From Agromyces humatus (GTDB lineage Bacteria > Actinomycetota > Actinomycetes > Actinomycetales > Microbacteriaceae): a stretch of DNA of 64,000 bases. The DNA lies in assembly GCF_021228295.1 (NCBI RefSeq), contig NZ_JAJQPD010000002.1, forward strand, positions 248,001 to 312,000. Direction: 5' to 3'. Both the position numbers and the translations under genes were made by a program. Positions 47,525 through 58,809 of this stretch are shown here, piece after piece; position 1 is the first letter of the stretch; every line of letters starts with the position of its first letter. The notes beneath the pieces were generated by a model. That model saw nothing but the letters and a program-made list of their open reading frames with translations, searched no databases and was not told where the DNA came from.

Positions 47525-49456
47525 GCGGGGCGCGGGCGCGCCGTCGGCGCGCAAGTGGCCGTGCACCGTCGTCGCGAGCGCTGGGCCGATGCCCTTCACC
47601 TCGGCGATCTCGGCCTCGGTGGCAGCGCGGAGTCGCTTGACCGAACCGAAGTGGCGCAGCAGTTCTTTCACACGTGCCGGACCCAGCCCCGGGATCTCGG
47701 AGAGCACCGAACCGATGTCGCGCTTTCGGCGCTGGCGCTGGTGCGTGATCGCGAATCGGTGCGCTTCATCGCGGACGCGCTGGAAGAGGAAGAGCGCATC
47801 GCTGTTGCGGGGCAGGATGACGGGGAAGTCGGCGTCGGGCGTCCAGATCTCTTCGAGCCGCTTGGCGATGCCGCACAGGTAGACCCCCTCGACGCCGGAC
47901 TCCGCGAGGGCGCGGGCCGCCGCCGCGACCTGCGGCTGGCCTCCGTCGACGACGAGCAGGTTCGGTCGATAGGCGAACCTCCTGCGCCGGCCGGATGCCT
48001 CGACCCCGTCGGTGCCGTTCGCGGCCGAGACGCCCTCGCCGTGCTCGTCCTCGTCCGGACGCGCGAGGTACGCCAGCCGACGGGTGAGCACCTGGTGGAT
48101 CGAGTCGGTGTCGTCGCTCGACTGCGGAATCGTGAACCGGCGGTACTCGTCTTTGCGCGCGAGGCCGTCTTCGAACACGACCATCGAGGCGACGATGTTG
48201 GTTCCGCTCAGGTGAGAGACGTCGTAGCACTCGATTCGGAGTGGCGCGTCGGCCATGCCGAGCGCCTCTTGGATGTCTTCGAGGGCTTGCGAGCGAGTGG
48301 TGAAGTCGGCACTGCGACGCGTCTTGTAGAGCATCAACGTCTGCTTCGCGTTCTGCGTCGCCGTCTCGAGCAGTGCCGCCTTGTCCCCGCGCTGTGCGAC
48401 GCGGATGCGCACCTTGCGCTCGGCGAGCGTGCCCAGCCAGCTCTCGAGCGCCTCGGTGTCGTCGGGAAGCTCGGGCACGACGACCTCGCGGGGTGGCCTG
48501 ACGTCGTCGCCGTAGGCGTTCTGCACCACGAAGTCGACGAGCTCACCCAGCGGCACGTCGAGCTCTTTGTCGACAGTCCACGACCGCACCCCTCGCACGC
48601 GACCGCCGCGCACGATGAACTGCTGTACGGCTGCAGCGAGCTCGTCGTGTTCGATGCCGAACACGTCGATGTCGACAGCTTCACCGAGCACCATGGCGCT
48701 GCGCTCGAAGAACGCGTTCGCGGCCTTCAGCTGGTCGCGGAATCGCGCTGCCGACTCGTAGTCCTGCGCGGCCGCAGCGGTGAGCATGCGACCGTTCAGC
48801 TCGCCGACGATGCGTCGGTCCTGATTCTGCATGAACCCGACGAATCGATCGACGTTGTCGCGGTGCTCCTCGATCGTGACACGGCCCGAGCACGGGCCGA
48901 AGCACCGGCCGATCTGGCCGGCGAAGCACGGCTTGCCACTCGCGATCGCCCGCCGGTAGTCGGAGTCCTTGCACGTGCGGATCGGGAAGAGCTTCAGCAG
49001 GATCTCGAGGGTGTCGTTGATCGCCCACATCTTCGGGTACGGGCCGAAGTACCGCGCCCCCGGTATCTTGCGGTTGCGCGTGACCACCGCGCGCGGGGCC
49101 TCGTCGCCGAGGGTCACCGCGAGGTACGGGTAGGACTTGTCGTCTTTGAAGCGCACGTTGAATGGCGGCTTGAAGTCGTTGATCCACGTGATCTCGAGTT
49201 GCAGCGCCTCGACTTCGCTGCCCACCACCGTCCACTCGACCGATGCTGCCGTCGTGACCATGCGCCGGGTGCGCTCGTGCAGCGTTCGCAGTGGTGCGAA
49301 GTAGTTCGAGAGCCGCGACCGGAGGTTCTTGGCCTTGCCGACGTAGAGCACGCGACGCTCGGCATCGCGGAACCTGTACACGCCGGGCGAGGTCGGGATC
49401 TCGCCCGCCTTCGGCCGGTACGGGACGCCTTGGGTGCTCAACGGTGCCGTGCTCAT
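47522..49456 (-). CDS. uvrC: Excinuclease ABC subunit UvrC
   Basis: Makes the two incisions in nucleotide excision repair. The 644-residue protein has the N-terminal GIY-YIG domain ([27 protein letters not shown]; 3' incision), a UVR motif ([23 protein letters not shown]) that binds UvrB, the RNase-H-like 5' incision domain ([31 protein letters not shown]), and tandem helix-hairpin-helix motifs at the end ([30 protein letters not shown]). It lies 3 nt after the uvrA stop, so it is coupled to uvrA. Confidence 0.97.
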   Translation of the reverse strand: MSTAPLSTQGVPYRPKAGEIPTSPGVYRFRDAERRVLYVGKAKNLRSRLSNYFAPLRTLHERTRRMVTTAASVEWTVVGSEVEALQLEITWINDFKPPFNVRFKDDKSYPYLAVTLGDEAPRAVVTRNRKIPGARYFGPYPKMWAINDTLEILLKLFPIRTCKDSDYRRAIASGKPCFAGQIGRCFGPCSGRVTIEEHRDNVDRFVGFMQNQDRRIVGELNGRMLTAAAAQDYESAARFRDQLKAANAFFERSAMVLGEAVDIDVFGIEHDELAAAVQQFIVRGGRVRGVRSWTVDKELDVPLGELVDFVVQNAYGDDVRPPREVVVPELPDDTEALESWLGTLAERKVRIRVAQRGDKAALLETATQNAKQTLMLYKTRRSADFTTRSQALEDIQEALGMADAPLRIECYDVSHLSGTNIVASMVVFEDGLARKDEYRRFTIPQSSDDTDSIHQVLTRRLAYLARPDEDEHGEGVSAANGTDGVEASGRRRRFAYRPNLLVVDGGQPQVAAAARALAESGVEGVYLCGIAKRLEEIWTPDADFPVILPRNSDALFLFQRVRDEAHRFAITHQRQRRKRDIGSVLSEIPGLGPARVKELLRHFGSVKRLRAATEAEIAEVKGIGPALATTVHGHLRADGAPAPR

Positions 49457-49459
49457 CGC

Positions 49460-52348
<2,889 letters not shown>

Positions 52349-52354
52349 CCTACG

Positions 52355-52376
52355 AGTCTAAAGAGGCCCACCGACA
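52355..52376 (-). promoter_or_regulatory. PafBC (RecA-NDp)-type DNA-damage promoter of uvrA
   Basis: Minus strand: TGTCGGTG (52376-52369), 8 bases, TAGACT (52360-52355), 6 bases, GTG. It matches the published TTGTCRGTG-N8-TANNNT form at all but the first T. Confidence 0.8.
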
Positions 52377-52404
52377 TCGAAGCCGGTACGGCACCTGCTG
52401 TCAG

Positions 52405-52418
52405 CGAACATACGTTCG
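52405..52418. promoter_or_regulatory. LexA SOS box upstream of uvrA
   Basis: CGAAC-ATAC-GTTCG, a perfect 14-bp palindrome matching the actinobacterial LexA consensus, 57 nt before the uvrA GTG and 4 nt past the uvrB stop codon. TATGTT inside it (minus strand) could be the -10 of a LexA-controlled upstream promoter. Confidence 0.8.
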
Positions 52419-52422
52419 ATTG

Positions 52423-54489
52423 CTACCCGAGATGGCCGGCCTTCTCCATCTGCCGGAGCTCGCGCTTGAGCTCTGAGACCTCGTCACGCAGGCGTGCAGC
52501 GAGCTCGAACTTCAGCTCGCCCGCCGCCTCGAGCATCTGCCCGTTGAGGTCGCGGATGAGTTCTTCGAGGTCGTTGGCTCCTTCGGCGGCGATGCCCTCG
52601 CGTCGCAGGTTGGGCACCGGCGCTCGCTTGCGATCGTCGCGGCCGGCGAGCAGCCGCGCGGTGTCGGCCTCTTCGCGCGCGAGCACCTCGGTGATGTCGG
52701 CGATGCGCTTGCGCAGCGGTTGCGGGTCGATGCCGTTGACGGTGTTGTACTCGACCTGCTTCTCGCGGCGGCGCGTCGTCTCGTCGATCGCGGACTTCAT
52801 CGAGTCGGTGAGCACATCAGCGTACATGTGCACCTCACCAGAGACGTTGCGTGCGGCTCGCCCGATGGTCTGGATGAGCGAGGTCGACGAGCGCAGGAAC
52901 CCCTCTTTGTCGGCATCGAGGATCGCAACGAGCGAGACTTCGGGCAGGTCGAGGCCCTCGCGCAGCAGGTTGATGCCGACGAGCACGTCGTATACCCCGG
53001 CCCGCAGTTCGGTGAGCAACTCGACTCGGCGCAGGGTGTCGACGTCGGAGTGCAGGTAGCGCACTCGCACGCCGGCCTCGGTGAGGAAGTCGGTGAGCTC
53101 TTCGGCCATCTTCTTCGTGAGGGTGGTGACGAGCACACGCTCGTCGCGCTCGGCGCGGATGCGGATCTCTTCGAGCAGATCGTCGATCTGCCCCTTCGAG
53201 GGCTTGACGACGATCTGCGGGTCGACGAGCCCCGTGGGCCGGATGATCTGCTCGACCACGCCGTCGGCGATGCCCATCTCGTAGCGACCCGGCGTTGCCG
53301 AGAGGTACACGGTCTGCCCGATCCGGTTCTTGAACTCGTCCCACTTGAGGGGGCGATTGTCGAGCGCGCTCGGCAATCGGAACCCGTGCTCGACGAGCGT
53401 GCGCTTGCGCGACGAGTCTCCCTCGTACATCGCACCGATCTGCGGCACCGTGACATGCGACTCGTCGATCACGACGAGGAAGTCGTCGGCGAAGTAATCG
53501 AGCAGGCAGTGCGGCGCCTCGCCCGCCTGCCGGCCGTCGATATGGCGCGAGTAGTTCTCGATACCCGAGCAGAACCCGATCTGCTCCATCATCTCGAGGT
53601 CGAACGTGGTTCGCATGCGCAGCCGCTGCGCCTCGAGCAGTTTGCCCTCGCGCTCGAGCTCGGCGAGCCGTTCTTCGAGCTCGATGCGGATCGTGCCGAT
53701 GGCCCGCTGCATCACCTCGGTGCTCGCCACGTAGTGGGAACCCGGAAAGACCGGCACCGAGTCGAGCTTGGCGACCACCTGGCCCGTGAGCGGATGCAGA
53801 CTGTAGAGCGCTTCGATCTCGTCGCCGAACATCTCTATGCGGATCGCGAGTTCTTCGTAGATCGGGATGATCTCGATGGTGTCGCCACGCACCCGGAACG
53901 TGCCCCTCGAGAAGTCGACGTCGTTGCGCTGGTACTGCATCGAGACGAACTTGCGGATGAGCCAGTCGCGGTCGACCCGCTGACCCACCTGGAGCGGCAT
54001 CATCGCGCCGAGATACTCTTCGGGCGTGCCGAGGCCGTAGATGCACGAGACCGACGAGACGACGACGACGTCGCGCCGACTCAGCAGCGAGTTCGTGGTC
54101 GAGTGTCGCAGCCGTTCGACCTCGGTGTTGATCGACGAGTCCTTCTCGATGAAGGTGTCGGTCTGCGGCACATAGGCCTCGGGCTGGTAGTAGTCGTAGT
54201 ACGAGACGAAGTACTCGACGGCATTGTTGGGCAGCAGCTCGCGGAACTCGTTCGCGAGCTGCGCTGCGAGCGTCTTGTTGTGCGCGAGCACGAGCGTCGG
54301 ACGTTGCACCTGCTCGATGAGCCAGGCGGTCGTGGCCGACTTTCCGGTGCCGGTGGCGCCGAGCAGCACGACATCGGTCTCGCCCGCGTTGATGCGCCCG
54401 GCGAGTTCGGCGATCGCCTGCGGCTGATCGCCGCTCGGGCGGTAGTCGCTGATGACCTCGAAAGGACGGACTGAACGAGTGGCCTGCAT
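52423..54489 (-). CDS. uvrB: Excinuclease ABC subunit UvrB
   Basis: The helicase-like subunit that verifies damage and recruits UvrC. The 688-residue protein has Walker [12 protein letters not shown] at about 44-54, the beta-hairpin region [21 protein letters not shown] that is inserted into DNA, helicase motifs including [12 protein letters not shown] and TIGRAARN, and the C-terminal UVR domain [25 protein letters not shown] that contacts UvrC. The ATG lies six bases after a TAGACT box with a PafBC-type element, so it has its own damage promoter and no Shine-Dalgarno need. Confidence 0.98.
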   Translation of the reverse strand: MQATRSVRPFEVISDYRPSGDQPQAIAELAGRINAGETDVVLLGATGTGKSATTAWLIEQVQRPTLVLAHNKTLAAQLANEFRELLPNNAVEYFVSYYDYYQPEAYVPQTDTFIEKDSSINTEVERLRHSTTNSLLSRRDVVVVSSVSCIYGLGTPEEYLGAMMPLQVGQRVDRDWLIRKFVSMQYQRNDVDFSRGTFRVRGDTIEIIPIYEELAIRIEMFGDEIEALYSLHPLTGQVVAKLDSVPVFPGSHYVASTEVMQRAIGTIRIELEERLAELEREGKLLEAQRLRMRTTFDLEMMEQIGFCSGIENYSRHIDGRQAGEAPHCLLDYFADDFLVVIDESHVTVPQIGAMYEGDSSRKRTLVEHGFRLPSALDNRPLKWDEFKNRIGQTVYLSATPGRYEMGIADGVVEQIIRPTGLVDPQIVVKPSKGQIDDLLEEIRIRAERDERVLVTTLTKKMAEELTDFLTEAGVRVRYLHSDVDTLRRVELLTELRAGVYDVLVGINLLREGLDLPEVSLVAILDADKEGFLRSSTSLIQTIGRAARNVSGEVHMYADVLTDSMKSAIDETTRRREKQVEYNTVNGIDPQPLRKRIADITEVLAREEADTARLLAGRDDRKRAPVPNLRREGIAAEGANDLEELIRDLNGQMLEAAGELKFELAARLRDEVSELKRELRQMEKAGHLG

Positions 54490-54495
54490 CCTTCA

Positions 54496-54517
54496 AGTCT
54501 AGGAGCGGCCACCGACA
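54496..54517 (-). promoter_or_regulatory. PafBC (RecA-NDp)-type DNA-damage promoter of uvrB
   Basis: Minus strand: TGTCGGTG (54517-54510), 8 bases, TAGACT (54501-54496), 6 bases, ATG. It starts directly after the coaE stop codon and has the same arrangement as the uvrA promoter. Confidence 0.8.
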
Positions 54518-55129
54518 CTAGGCCCGGCTGCGCTCCTCGACGATGCGCGCCCAGAGCGCGTCGGCCTGGCTCATGGTGTGAGCGAGTGTGTCGTCGGTGT
54601 CGATGACGACATCGGCGATCGCGAGCCGCGCCGTGTTGTCGACTTGTGCGTCGACCCGAGCCTCCGCCTGCAACGCGTCGAGACCGCGCTCCTCGACGAG
54701 TCGCTTCACCTGCGTGCGGCGAGGTGCATTGGTCACGACGATGAGGTCGAACGGGTGGTCGACGGATGCCTCGACGAGCAGCGGCACATCGTAGACGACG
54801 ACCGCCGACGGGTCTTCGGCCTCGGCCTTGGCGATGAGGCGACCCGAGAGCTCGCGGACGGCGGGGTGGACGATGGCGTTGAGCCTAGCCCGCGCGGCAT
54901 CGTCGCCGAAGATGCGCTTGCCGAGCTTCTCACGATCGAGGGTGCCGTCGGCGCGCAGGAATTCGGCGCCGAACGCCTCGACGATCGCCGCGAGGGCCGG
55001 CGTGCCGGGCTCCACCACGCGTCGGGCGAGACGGTCGGCGTCGAGGTGCACCGCCCCATGCTCGACGAGGCGCCGCGCGACAGTGGACTTTCCAGAGGCG
55101 ATGCCGCCCGTCAGACCGATGAGATACAC
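54518..55129 (-). CDS. coaE: Dephospho-CoA kinase
   Basis: Last step of coenzyme A synthesis, phosphorylating the ribose 3' hydroxyl of dephospho-CoA. The 203-residue protein has the P-loop GLTGGIASGKST at about 5-16, DADRLARRVVEPG for substrate binding and VYDVPLLVEA. No C-terminal UPF0157 domain is present, unlike the mycobacterial protein. The start is GTG, six bases after TAGAGT, suggesting a leaderless message. It lies 28 nt upstream of uvrB on the same strand. Confidence 0.95.
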   Translation of the reverse strand: MYLIGLTGGIASGKSTVARRLVEHGAVHLDADRLARRVVEPGTPALAAIVEAFGAEFLRADGTLDREKLGKRIFGDDAARARLNAIVHPAVRELSGRLIAKAEAEDPSAVVVYDVPLLVEASVDHPFDLIVVTNAPRRTQVKRLVEERGLDALQAEARVDAQVDNTARLAIADVVIDTDDTLAHTMSQADALWARIVEERSRA

Positions 55130-55135
55130 AGCCCC

Positions 55136-55141
55136 ACTCTA
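55136..55141 (-). promoter_or_regulatory. Predicted -10 box of coaE, leaderless geometry
   Basis: TAGAGT on the minus strand, six bases, then the coaE GTG. The upstream sequence lacks the TGTCGGYG element found before uvrA and uvrB. Confidence 0.45.
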
Positions 55142-55202
55142 ATCGTGGGACACTCGACCCGCTGGACGGAGGCGCCGCATACTCACGGCGATCCTCGCTC
55201 CC

Positions 55203-55313
55203 GTGCTCGTGATCCTCGGCATCGTGCTCATCGCGATCGCCGTGATCCTACTGGTGCGCAGGCGGAAGTCGCGAAGAACCGGGAGCACGGAGCATCCGTC
55301 GACCGCCTGCTGA
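55203..55313 (+). CDS. Possible 36-residue single-span membrane peptide
   Basis: An open frame between coaE and rpsA encodes a clean hydrophobic segment (VLVILGIVLIAIAVILLV) followed by RRRKSRR and a short polar tail ending STAC. This is the classic single-helix, positive-inside arrangement, which random GC-rich intergenic DNA rarely produces. The frame stays open upstream to 55143. The first in-frame ATG or GTG is the GTG at 55203, but a good GGAGG (55168-55172) lies six bases before an in-frame ATA at 55179, so the true start may be earlier and unusual. I recognise no family. It is divergent from coaE, and a hairpin follows. Confidence 0.4.
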   Translation: MLVILGIVLIAIAVILLVRRRKSRRTGSTEHPSTAC

Positions 55314-55347
55314 TCGCGCGGCGGCGACTCGAATGCCCCGGGAAAGC

Positions 55348-55383
55348 CCGAAGGCCGGCTCCCTGACGGGAACCGGCCTTCGG
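55348..55383. terminator. Terminator of rpsA
   Basis: An 11-bp perfect outer stem (CCGAAGGCCGG / CCGGCCTTCGG), one mismatch, then a 4-bp inner stem (TCCC/GGGA) and a TGAC loop, about 20 nt past the rpsA stop codon. It could also stop transcripts coming from the plus strand. Confidence 0.85.
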
Positions 55384-55402
55384 TATCGCGGATCGCGACG
55401 AA

Positions 55403-56851
55403 TCAGTTGCTCGAGAGCTTCTCGCGCAGTGCCGCGAGCGACGCGTCGTCGGCGAGGGTGCCCGCGCCGGCGGTGTCGCTCGAGTACGAAGCACCCGCCG
55501 AGGCGAACGAGTCGTCGGCCACAGCAGCAGCGTTCGCCGCGGCGACCTGCTTCTTGTGGGCCTCCCAACGAGCCTGGGCGGCAGCGTAGTCCTGCTCCCA
55601 CTTCTCGCGCTGGGCCTCGAAGCCCTCACGCCACTCGTTGGTCTCGGGGTCGAAGCCCTCGGGGTACTTGTAGTTGCCCTGCTCGTCGTACTCGGTGAGC
55701 ATGCCGTAGAGCGCCGGGTCGAACTCGGTGCCCTCGGGGTCGACGCCCTCGTTCGCCTGCTTGAGCGAGAGCGAGATGCGGCGACGCTCGAGGTCGATGT
55801 CGATGACCTTGACGAAGACCTCTTCGCCGACCGACACGACCTGCTCGGCGAGCTCGACGTGCTTGCCCGACAGCTCGGAGATGTGCACGAGGCCCTCGAT
55901 GCCGTCGGCGACGCGAACGAACGCACCGAACGGAACGAGCTTCGTGACCTTGCCCGGTGCGACCTGGCCGATCGCGTGGGTGCGGGCGAAGACCTGCCAC
56001 GGGTCTTCCTGCGTCGCCTTGAGCGACAGCGAGACGCGCTCGCGGTCGAGCTCGACGGAGAGCACCTCGACGGTGACCTCCTGGCCGACCTCGACGACCT
56101 CGCTGGCGTGCTCGATGTGCTTCCACGAGAGCTCGGAGACGTGGACGAGACCGTCGACGCCACCGAGGTCGACGAACGCACCGAAGTTGACGATCGACGA
56201 GATGACGCCCTTGCGGATCTGGCCCGGGTGGAGGTTCGCGAGGAACGTCGAACGCGACTCGGACTGCGTCTGCTCGAGGAGCGCGCGGCGCGAGAGCACG
56301 ACGTTGTTGCGGTTCTTGTCGAGCTCGAGGATCTTCGCCTCGATCTCCTGGCCGAGGTACGGCGTGAGGTCGCGCACGCGGCGGAGCTCGATGAGCGACG
56401 CCGGGAGGAAGCCGCGGAGGCCGATGTCGACGATCAGGCCGCCCTTGACGACCTCGATGACCGAACCGGTCACGACGCCATCGGCTTCCTTGATCTTCTC
56501 CACGTCGCCCCACGCGCGCTCGTACTGCGCACGCTTCTTCGACAGGATGAGGCGGCCTTCCTTGTCCTCCTTCTGGAGAACCAGGGCTTCGACCGTGTCG
56601 CCGACGCCGACGACCTCGCTGGGGTCGACGTCGTGCTTGATGGAAAGCTCGCGCGAGGGGATGACACCCTCGGTCTTGTAGCCGACGTCGAGGAGGACCT
56701 CGTCGCGGTCGATCTTCACGACGGTACCCTCGATGAGGTCGCCGTCGTTGAAGAACTTCAAAGTCTTCTCGACCGCGGCGAGGAAATCGTCAGCAGATCC
56801 GATGTCGTTGATTGCGACCTGCTTGGGCGCCTTGGTCGTTGCGGTTGTCAT
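55403..56851 (-). CDS. rpsA: 30S ribosomal protein S1
   Basis: RNA-binding ribosomal protein that helps capture mRNA. The 482-residue protein has four S1 domains in tandem starting near residues 35, 120, 205 and 290; examples are GDLIEGTVVKIDRDEVLLDVGYKTEGVIP, then IRKGVISSIVNFGAFVDLGGVDGLVHVSELSW and APGKVTKLVPFGAFVRVADGIEGLVHISELSG. A long acidic, Ala-rich C-terminal tail follows, typical of actinobacteria. The ATG at 56851 was chosen because MTTATTKAPKQVAINDIGS fits relatives and GGAG lies upstream. A long leader with an inverted repeat precedes it. Confidence 0.96.
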   Translation of the reverse strand: MTTATTKAPKQVAINDIGSADDFLAAVEKTLKFFNDGDLIEGTVVKIDRDEVLLDVGYKTEGVIPSRELSIKHDVDPSEVVGVGDTVEALVLQKEDKEGRLILSKKRAQYERAWGDVEKIKEADGVVTGSVIEVVKGGLIVDIGLRGFLPASLIELRRVRDLTPYLGQEIEAKILELDKNRNNVVLSRRALLEQTQSESRSTFLANLHPGQIRKGVISSIVNFGAFVDLGGVDGLVHVSELSWKHIEHASEVVEVGQEVTVEVLSVELDRERVSLSLKATQEDPWQVFARTHAIGQVAPGKVTKLVPFGAFVRVADGIEGLVHISELSGKHVELAEQVVSVGEEVFVKVIDIDLERRRISLSLKQANEGVDPEGTEFDPALYGMLTEYDEQGNYKYPEGFDPETNEWREGFEAQREKWEQDYAAAQARWEAHKKQVAAANAAAVADDSFASAGASYSSDTAGAGTLADDASLAALREKLSSN

Positions 56852-56882
56852 GTAGTGAATGCTCCGTAAAGGACAAAATCGA

Positions 56883-56925
56883 GCCCATCGCGCGGGAGAG
56901 CGTTTGTCGTGATTCCGCGATGGGC
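56883..56925 (-). other. Inverted repeat in the rpsA leader
   Basis: GCCCATCGCG (56883-56892) and CGCGATGGGC (56916-56925) form a perfect 10-bp stem with a 23-nt loop, 31 nt before the rpsA ATG. No T-tract follows, so it is more likely a leader structure than a terminator. Confidence 0.6.
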
Positions 56926-56958
56926 ATGCGGACAGGGATGTCACACGAGTGACGCTCC

Positions 56959-56964
56959 ATCCTA
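56959..56964 (-). promoter_or_regulatory. Predicted -10 box of rpsA
   Basis: TAGGAT on the minus strand with TTGCTC (56988-56983) 18 bases upstream as a plausible -35. The predicted start near 56952 gives a leader of about 100 nt that contains the inverted repeat. Confidence 0.5.
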
Positions 56965-57023
56965 ACGGAATCGTTCGCCCACGAGCAACCGCGCCGGTTG
57001 CCGGTGTTCAGGGGTCGCCCGAC

Positions 57024-58697
57024 TCAGCCGAGGAGCGCCGATCTGAGCGTGTCGAGCCCGACCCCGCCGAGACCCAGCGCCCGGCGGTGGAACTCGCGGA
57101 TGTCGAACGACGCGCCCTCGCGGCGCGCGAACTCGTCGCGCAGCTGCTCCCAGATGCGCTGCCCCACCTTGTACGACGGCGCCTGGCCCGGCCAGCCGAG
57201 GTACCGATTGACCTCGAAGTGCACGAAGCCCGCGTTCATGTTGACGTTCTGGGCGAGGAACTCGAACGCGTAGTCGCCGGTCCAGATGCCATTGCCGTCG
57301 GGTCGCTGCTTGCCGAGGTGCACGCCGATGTCGAGCACCACCCGGGCGGCGCGCATGCGCTGGCCGTCGAGCATGCCGAGGCGATCGGCAGGATCGTCGA
57401 GGTACCCGAGCGACTGCATGAGCCGTTCGGCGTAGAGCGCCCAGCCCTCGGCATGACCCGACGTTCCGGCGAGCTGGCGGCGCCAGGTGTTGAGCTGCCC
57501 CCGGTTGACGACCGCCTGCCCGATCTGCAGGTGGTGGCCCGGGACGCCCTCGTGGTAGACGGTGGTGAGTTCGCGCCACGTGTCGAACTCGGTGACGCCC
57601 TCGGGCACCGACCACCACATGCGCCCGGGGCGCGAGAAGTCGTCGCTCGGCCCGGTGTAGTAGATGCCGCCCTCTTGCGTGGGCGCGATCATGCACTCGA
57701 GCGTGCGGATCTCGGCGGGGATGTCGAACTTGGTTCCGGCGAGTTCGGCGACCGCGCGGTCGCTCGTCTCCTGCATCCACCGCTGCAGGGCGTCGGTTCC
57801 GTGAAGCTTGCGGCTCGGGTCGGCGTCGAGCAGGGCGATCGCCTCGGCGACGGATGCCCCGGGCTTGATCTCGTTCGCGATGGACTCCTGCTCGGCGACC
57901 ATGCGCGCGAGCTCGTCGACGCCCCACTCGTAGGTCTCGTCGAGGTCGATCGCGGCACCGAGGAAGTGCCGCGACTGCAGTGCGTAGATGTCGCGCCCGA
58001 CCGCATCCTGATCGCGGGCAGCGGGCTGGAGCTCGGCTTCGAGGAAGTCGGCGAGCCGGCCGTAGGCCGCCGAGGCCTCGACCGCTCCCGCGCCGAGGTG
58101 CCGCTTGAGCGGCTCGGGGAGTTCGGCGTCGCCCGCCTTCGCCGACCCCGTGAAGCTGCCGAAGAACCCATCGGGTCGCGCATGCTTGCGCACCTGCGTC
58201 GCGACCTCGCGCACCTGGCGTACTGCCGGGACGATTCCCTGACCCACGCCCTCGCGCAGGGTCTCGACGTAGCCGTCGATCGCTCGGGGCACCGCGTGCA
58301 GGCGCGTGGCGATGCGTTCCCACTCGGCAGGGTCGTCGGTGGGCATGAGGTCGAACACCTCGCGGATCTCTTGTGCCGGGCTGGCGATGACGTTGAGGTC
58401 GCGCAGGTGGAGGCCGGCGTCGTGCTGCTCGAGTTCGAGTTCGAGCTCACTGCCGAGATCGGCGATCGTGATGCGGTCGATGTCGTCGACGGGTGTGGCG
58501 CCACGAAGCGCGGCGAGTGCCTCACGCGTCGCCGCGACCATGCGCTCGTGCCCGGCCGGCGAATAGTCGGCGAGGCGCTCGTCTTCGGAGGTGCGGCCGA
58601 TGTACGTGCCGATGCCCGGGTTCAGCACGACGAGCGTGTCGACCCACCCCTCGGCGATTCGATCGACGTCGGACGGGGTGCGTGCACTCGAAGACAT
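57024..58697 (-). CDS. DUF885 family protein, predicted zinc metallopeptidase
   Basis: A 557-residue protein of the DUF885 family, a large, mostly helical group with a gluzincin-like HExxxxH-type site; here it reads TVYHEGVPGHHLQIG in the second half. The N-terminus (SARTPSDVDRIAEGWVDTLVVLNPGIGTYIGR) has no signal peptide, so the protein should be cytosolic. The C-terminus includes NMNAGFVHFEVNRYLGWPGQAPSYKVGQ, conserved in the family, where it probably covers the active site. The biological substrate is unknown. The ATG at 58697 follows a TATGCT box by seven bases. It lies downstream of polA but has its own PafBC-type promoter in the 112-nt gap. Confidence 0.9.
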   Translation of the reverse strand: MSSSARTPSDVDRIAEGWVDTLVVLNPGIGTYIGRTSEDERLADYSPAGHERMVAATREALAALRGATPVDDIDRITIADLGSELELELEQHDAGLHLRDLNVIASPAQEIREVFDLMPTDDPAEWERIATRLHAVPRAIDGYVETLREGVGQGIVPAVRQVREVATQVRKHARPDGFFGSFTGSAKAGDAELPEPLKRHLGAGAVEASAAYGRLADFLEAELQPAARDQDAVGRDIYALQSRHFLGAAIDLDETYEWGVDELARMVAEQESIANEIKPGASVAEAIALLDADPSRKLHGTDALQRWMQETSDRAVAELAGTKFDIPAEIRTLECMIAPTQEGGIYYTGPSDDFSRPGRMWWSVPEGVTEFDTWRELTTVYHEGVPGHHLQIGQAVVNRGQLNTWRRQLAGTSGHAEGWALYAERLMQSLGYLDDPADRLGMLDGQRMRAARVVLDIGVHLGKQRPDGNGIWTGDYAFEFLAQNVNMNAGFVHFEVNRYLGWPGQAPSYKVGQRIWEQLRDEFARREGASFDIREFHRRALGLGGVGLDTLRSALLG

Positions 58698-58704
58698 AGG
58701 TGCG

Positions 58705-58726
58705 AGCATATGGCAGCCCGCCGACA
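58705..58726 (-). promoter_or_regulatory. PafBC (RecA-NDp)-like promoter of the DUF885 gene
   Basis: Minus strand: TGTCGGCG (58726-58719), 8 bases, TATGCT (58710-58705), 7 bases, ATG. It has the same geometry as uvrA, uvrB and polA, with C for T at one position of the upstream element, as in polA. Confidence 0.65.
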
Positions 58727-58809
58727 CTGCGCAGGTCAGCGCCGCGGCGCGTCGATTCGGCAGGCACCGCGACGAGATGACCGCGGCATGGCACGGCCGC
58801 GGCCGGGAC

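Noticed and set aside
56852-56944. A 31-residue N-terminal extension of ribosomal protein S1
   Set aside because: The extension (rich in Arg, Ser and Cys) is unlike S1 proteins and would be encoded through the leader inverted repeat.
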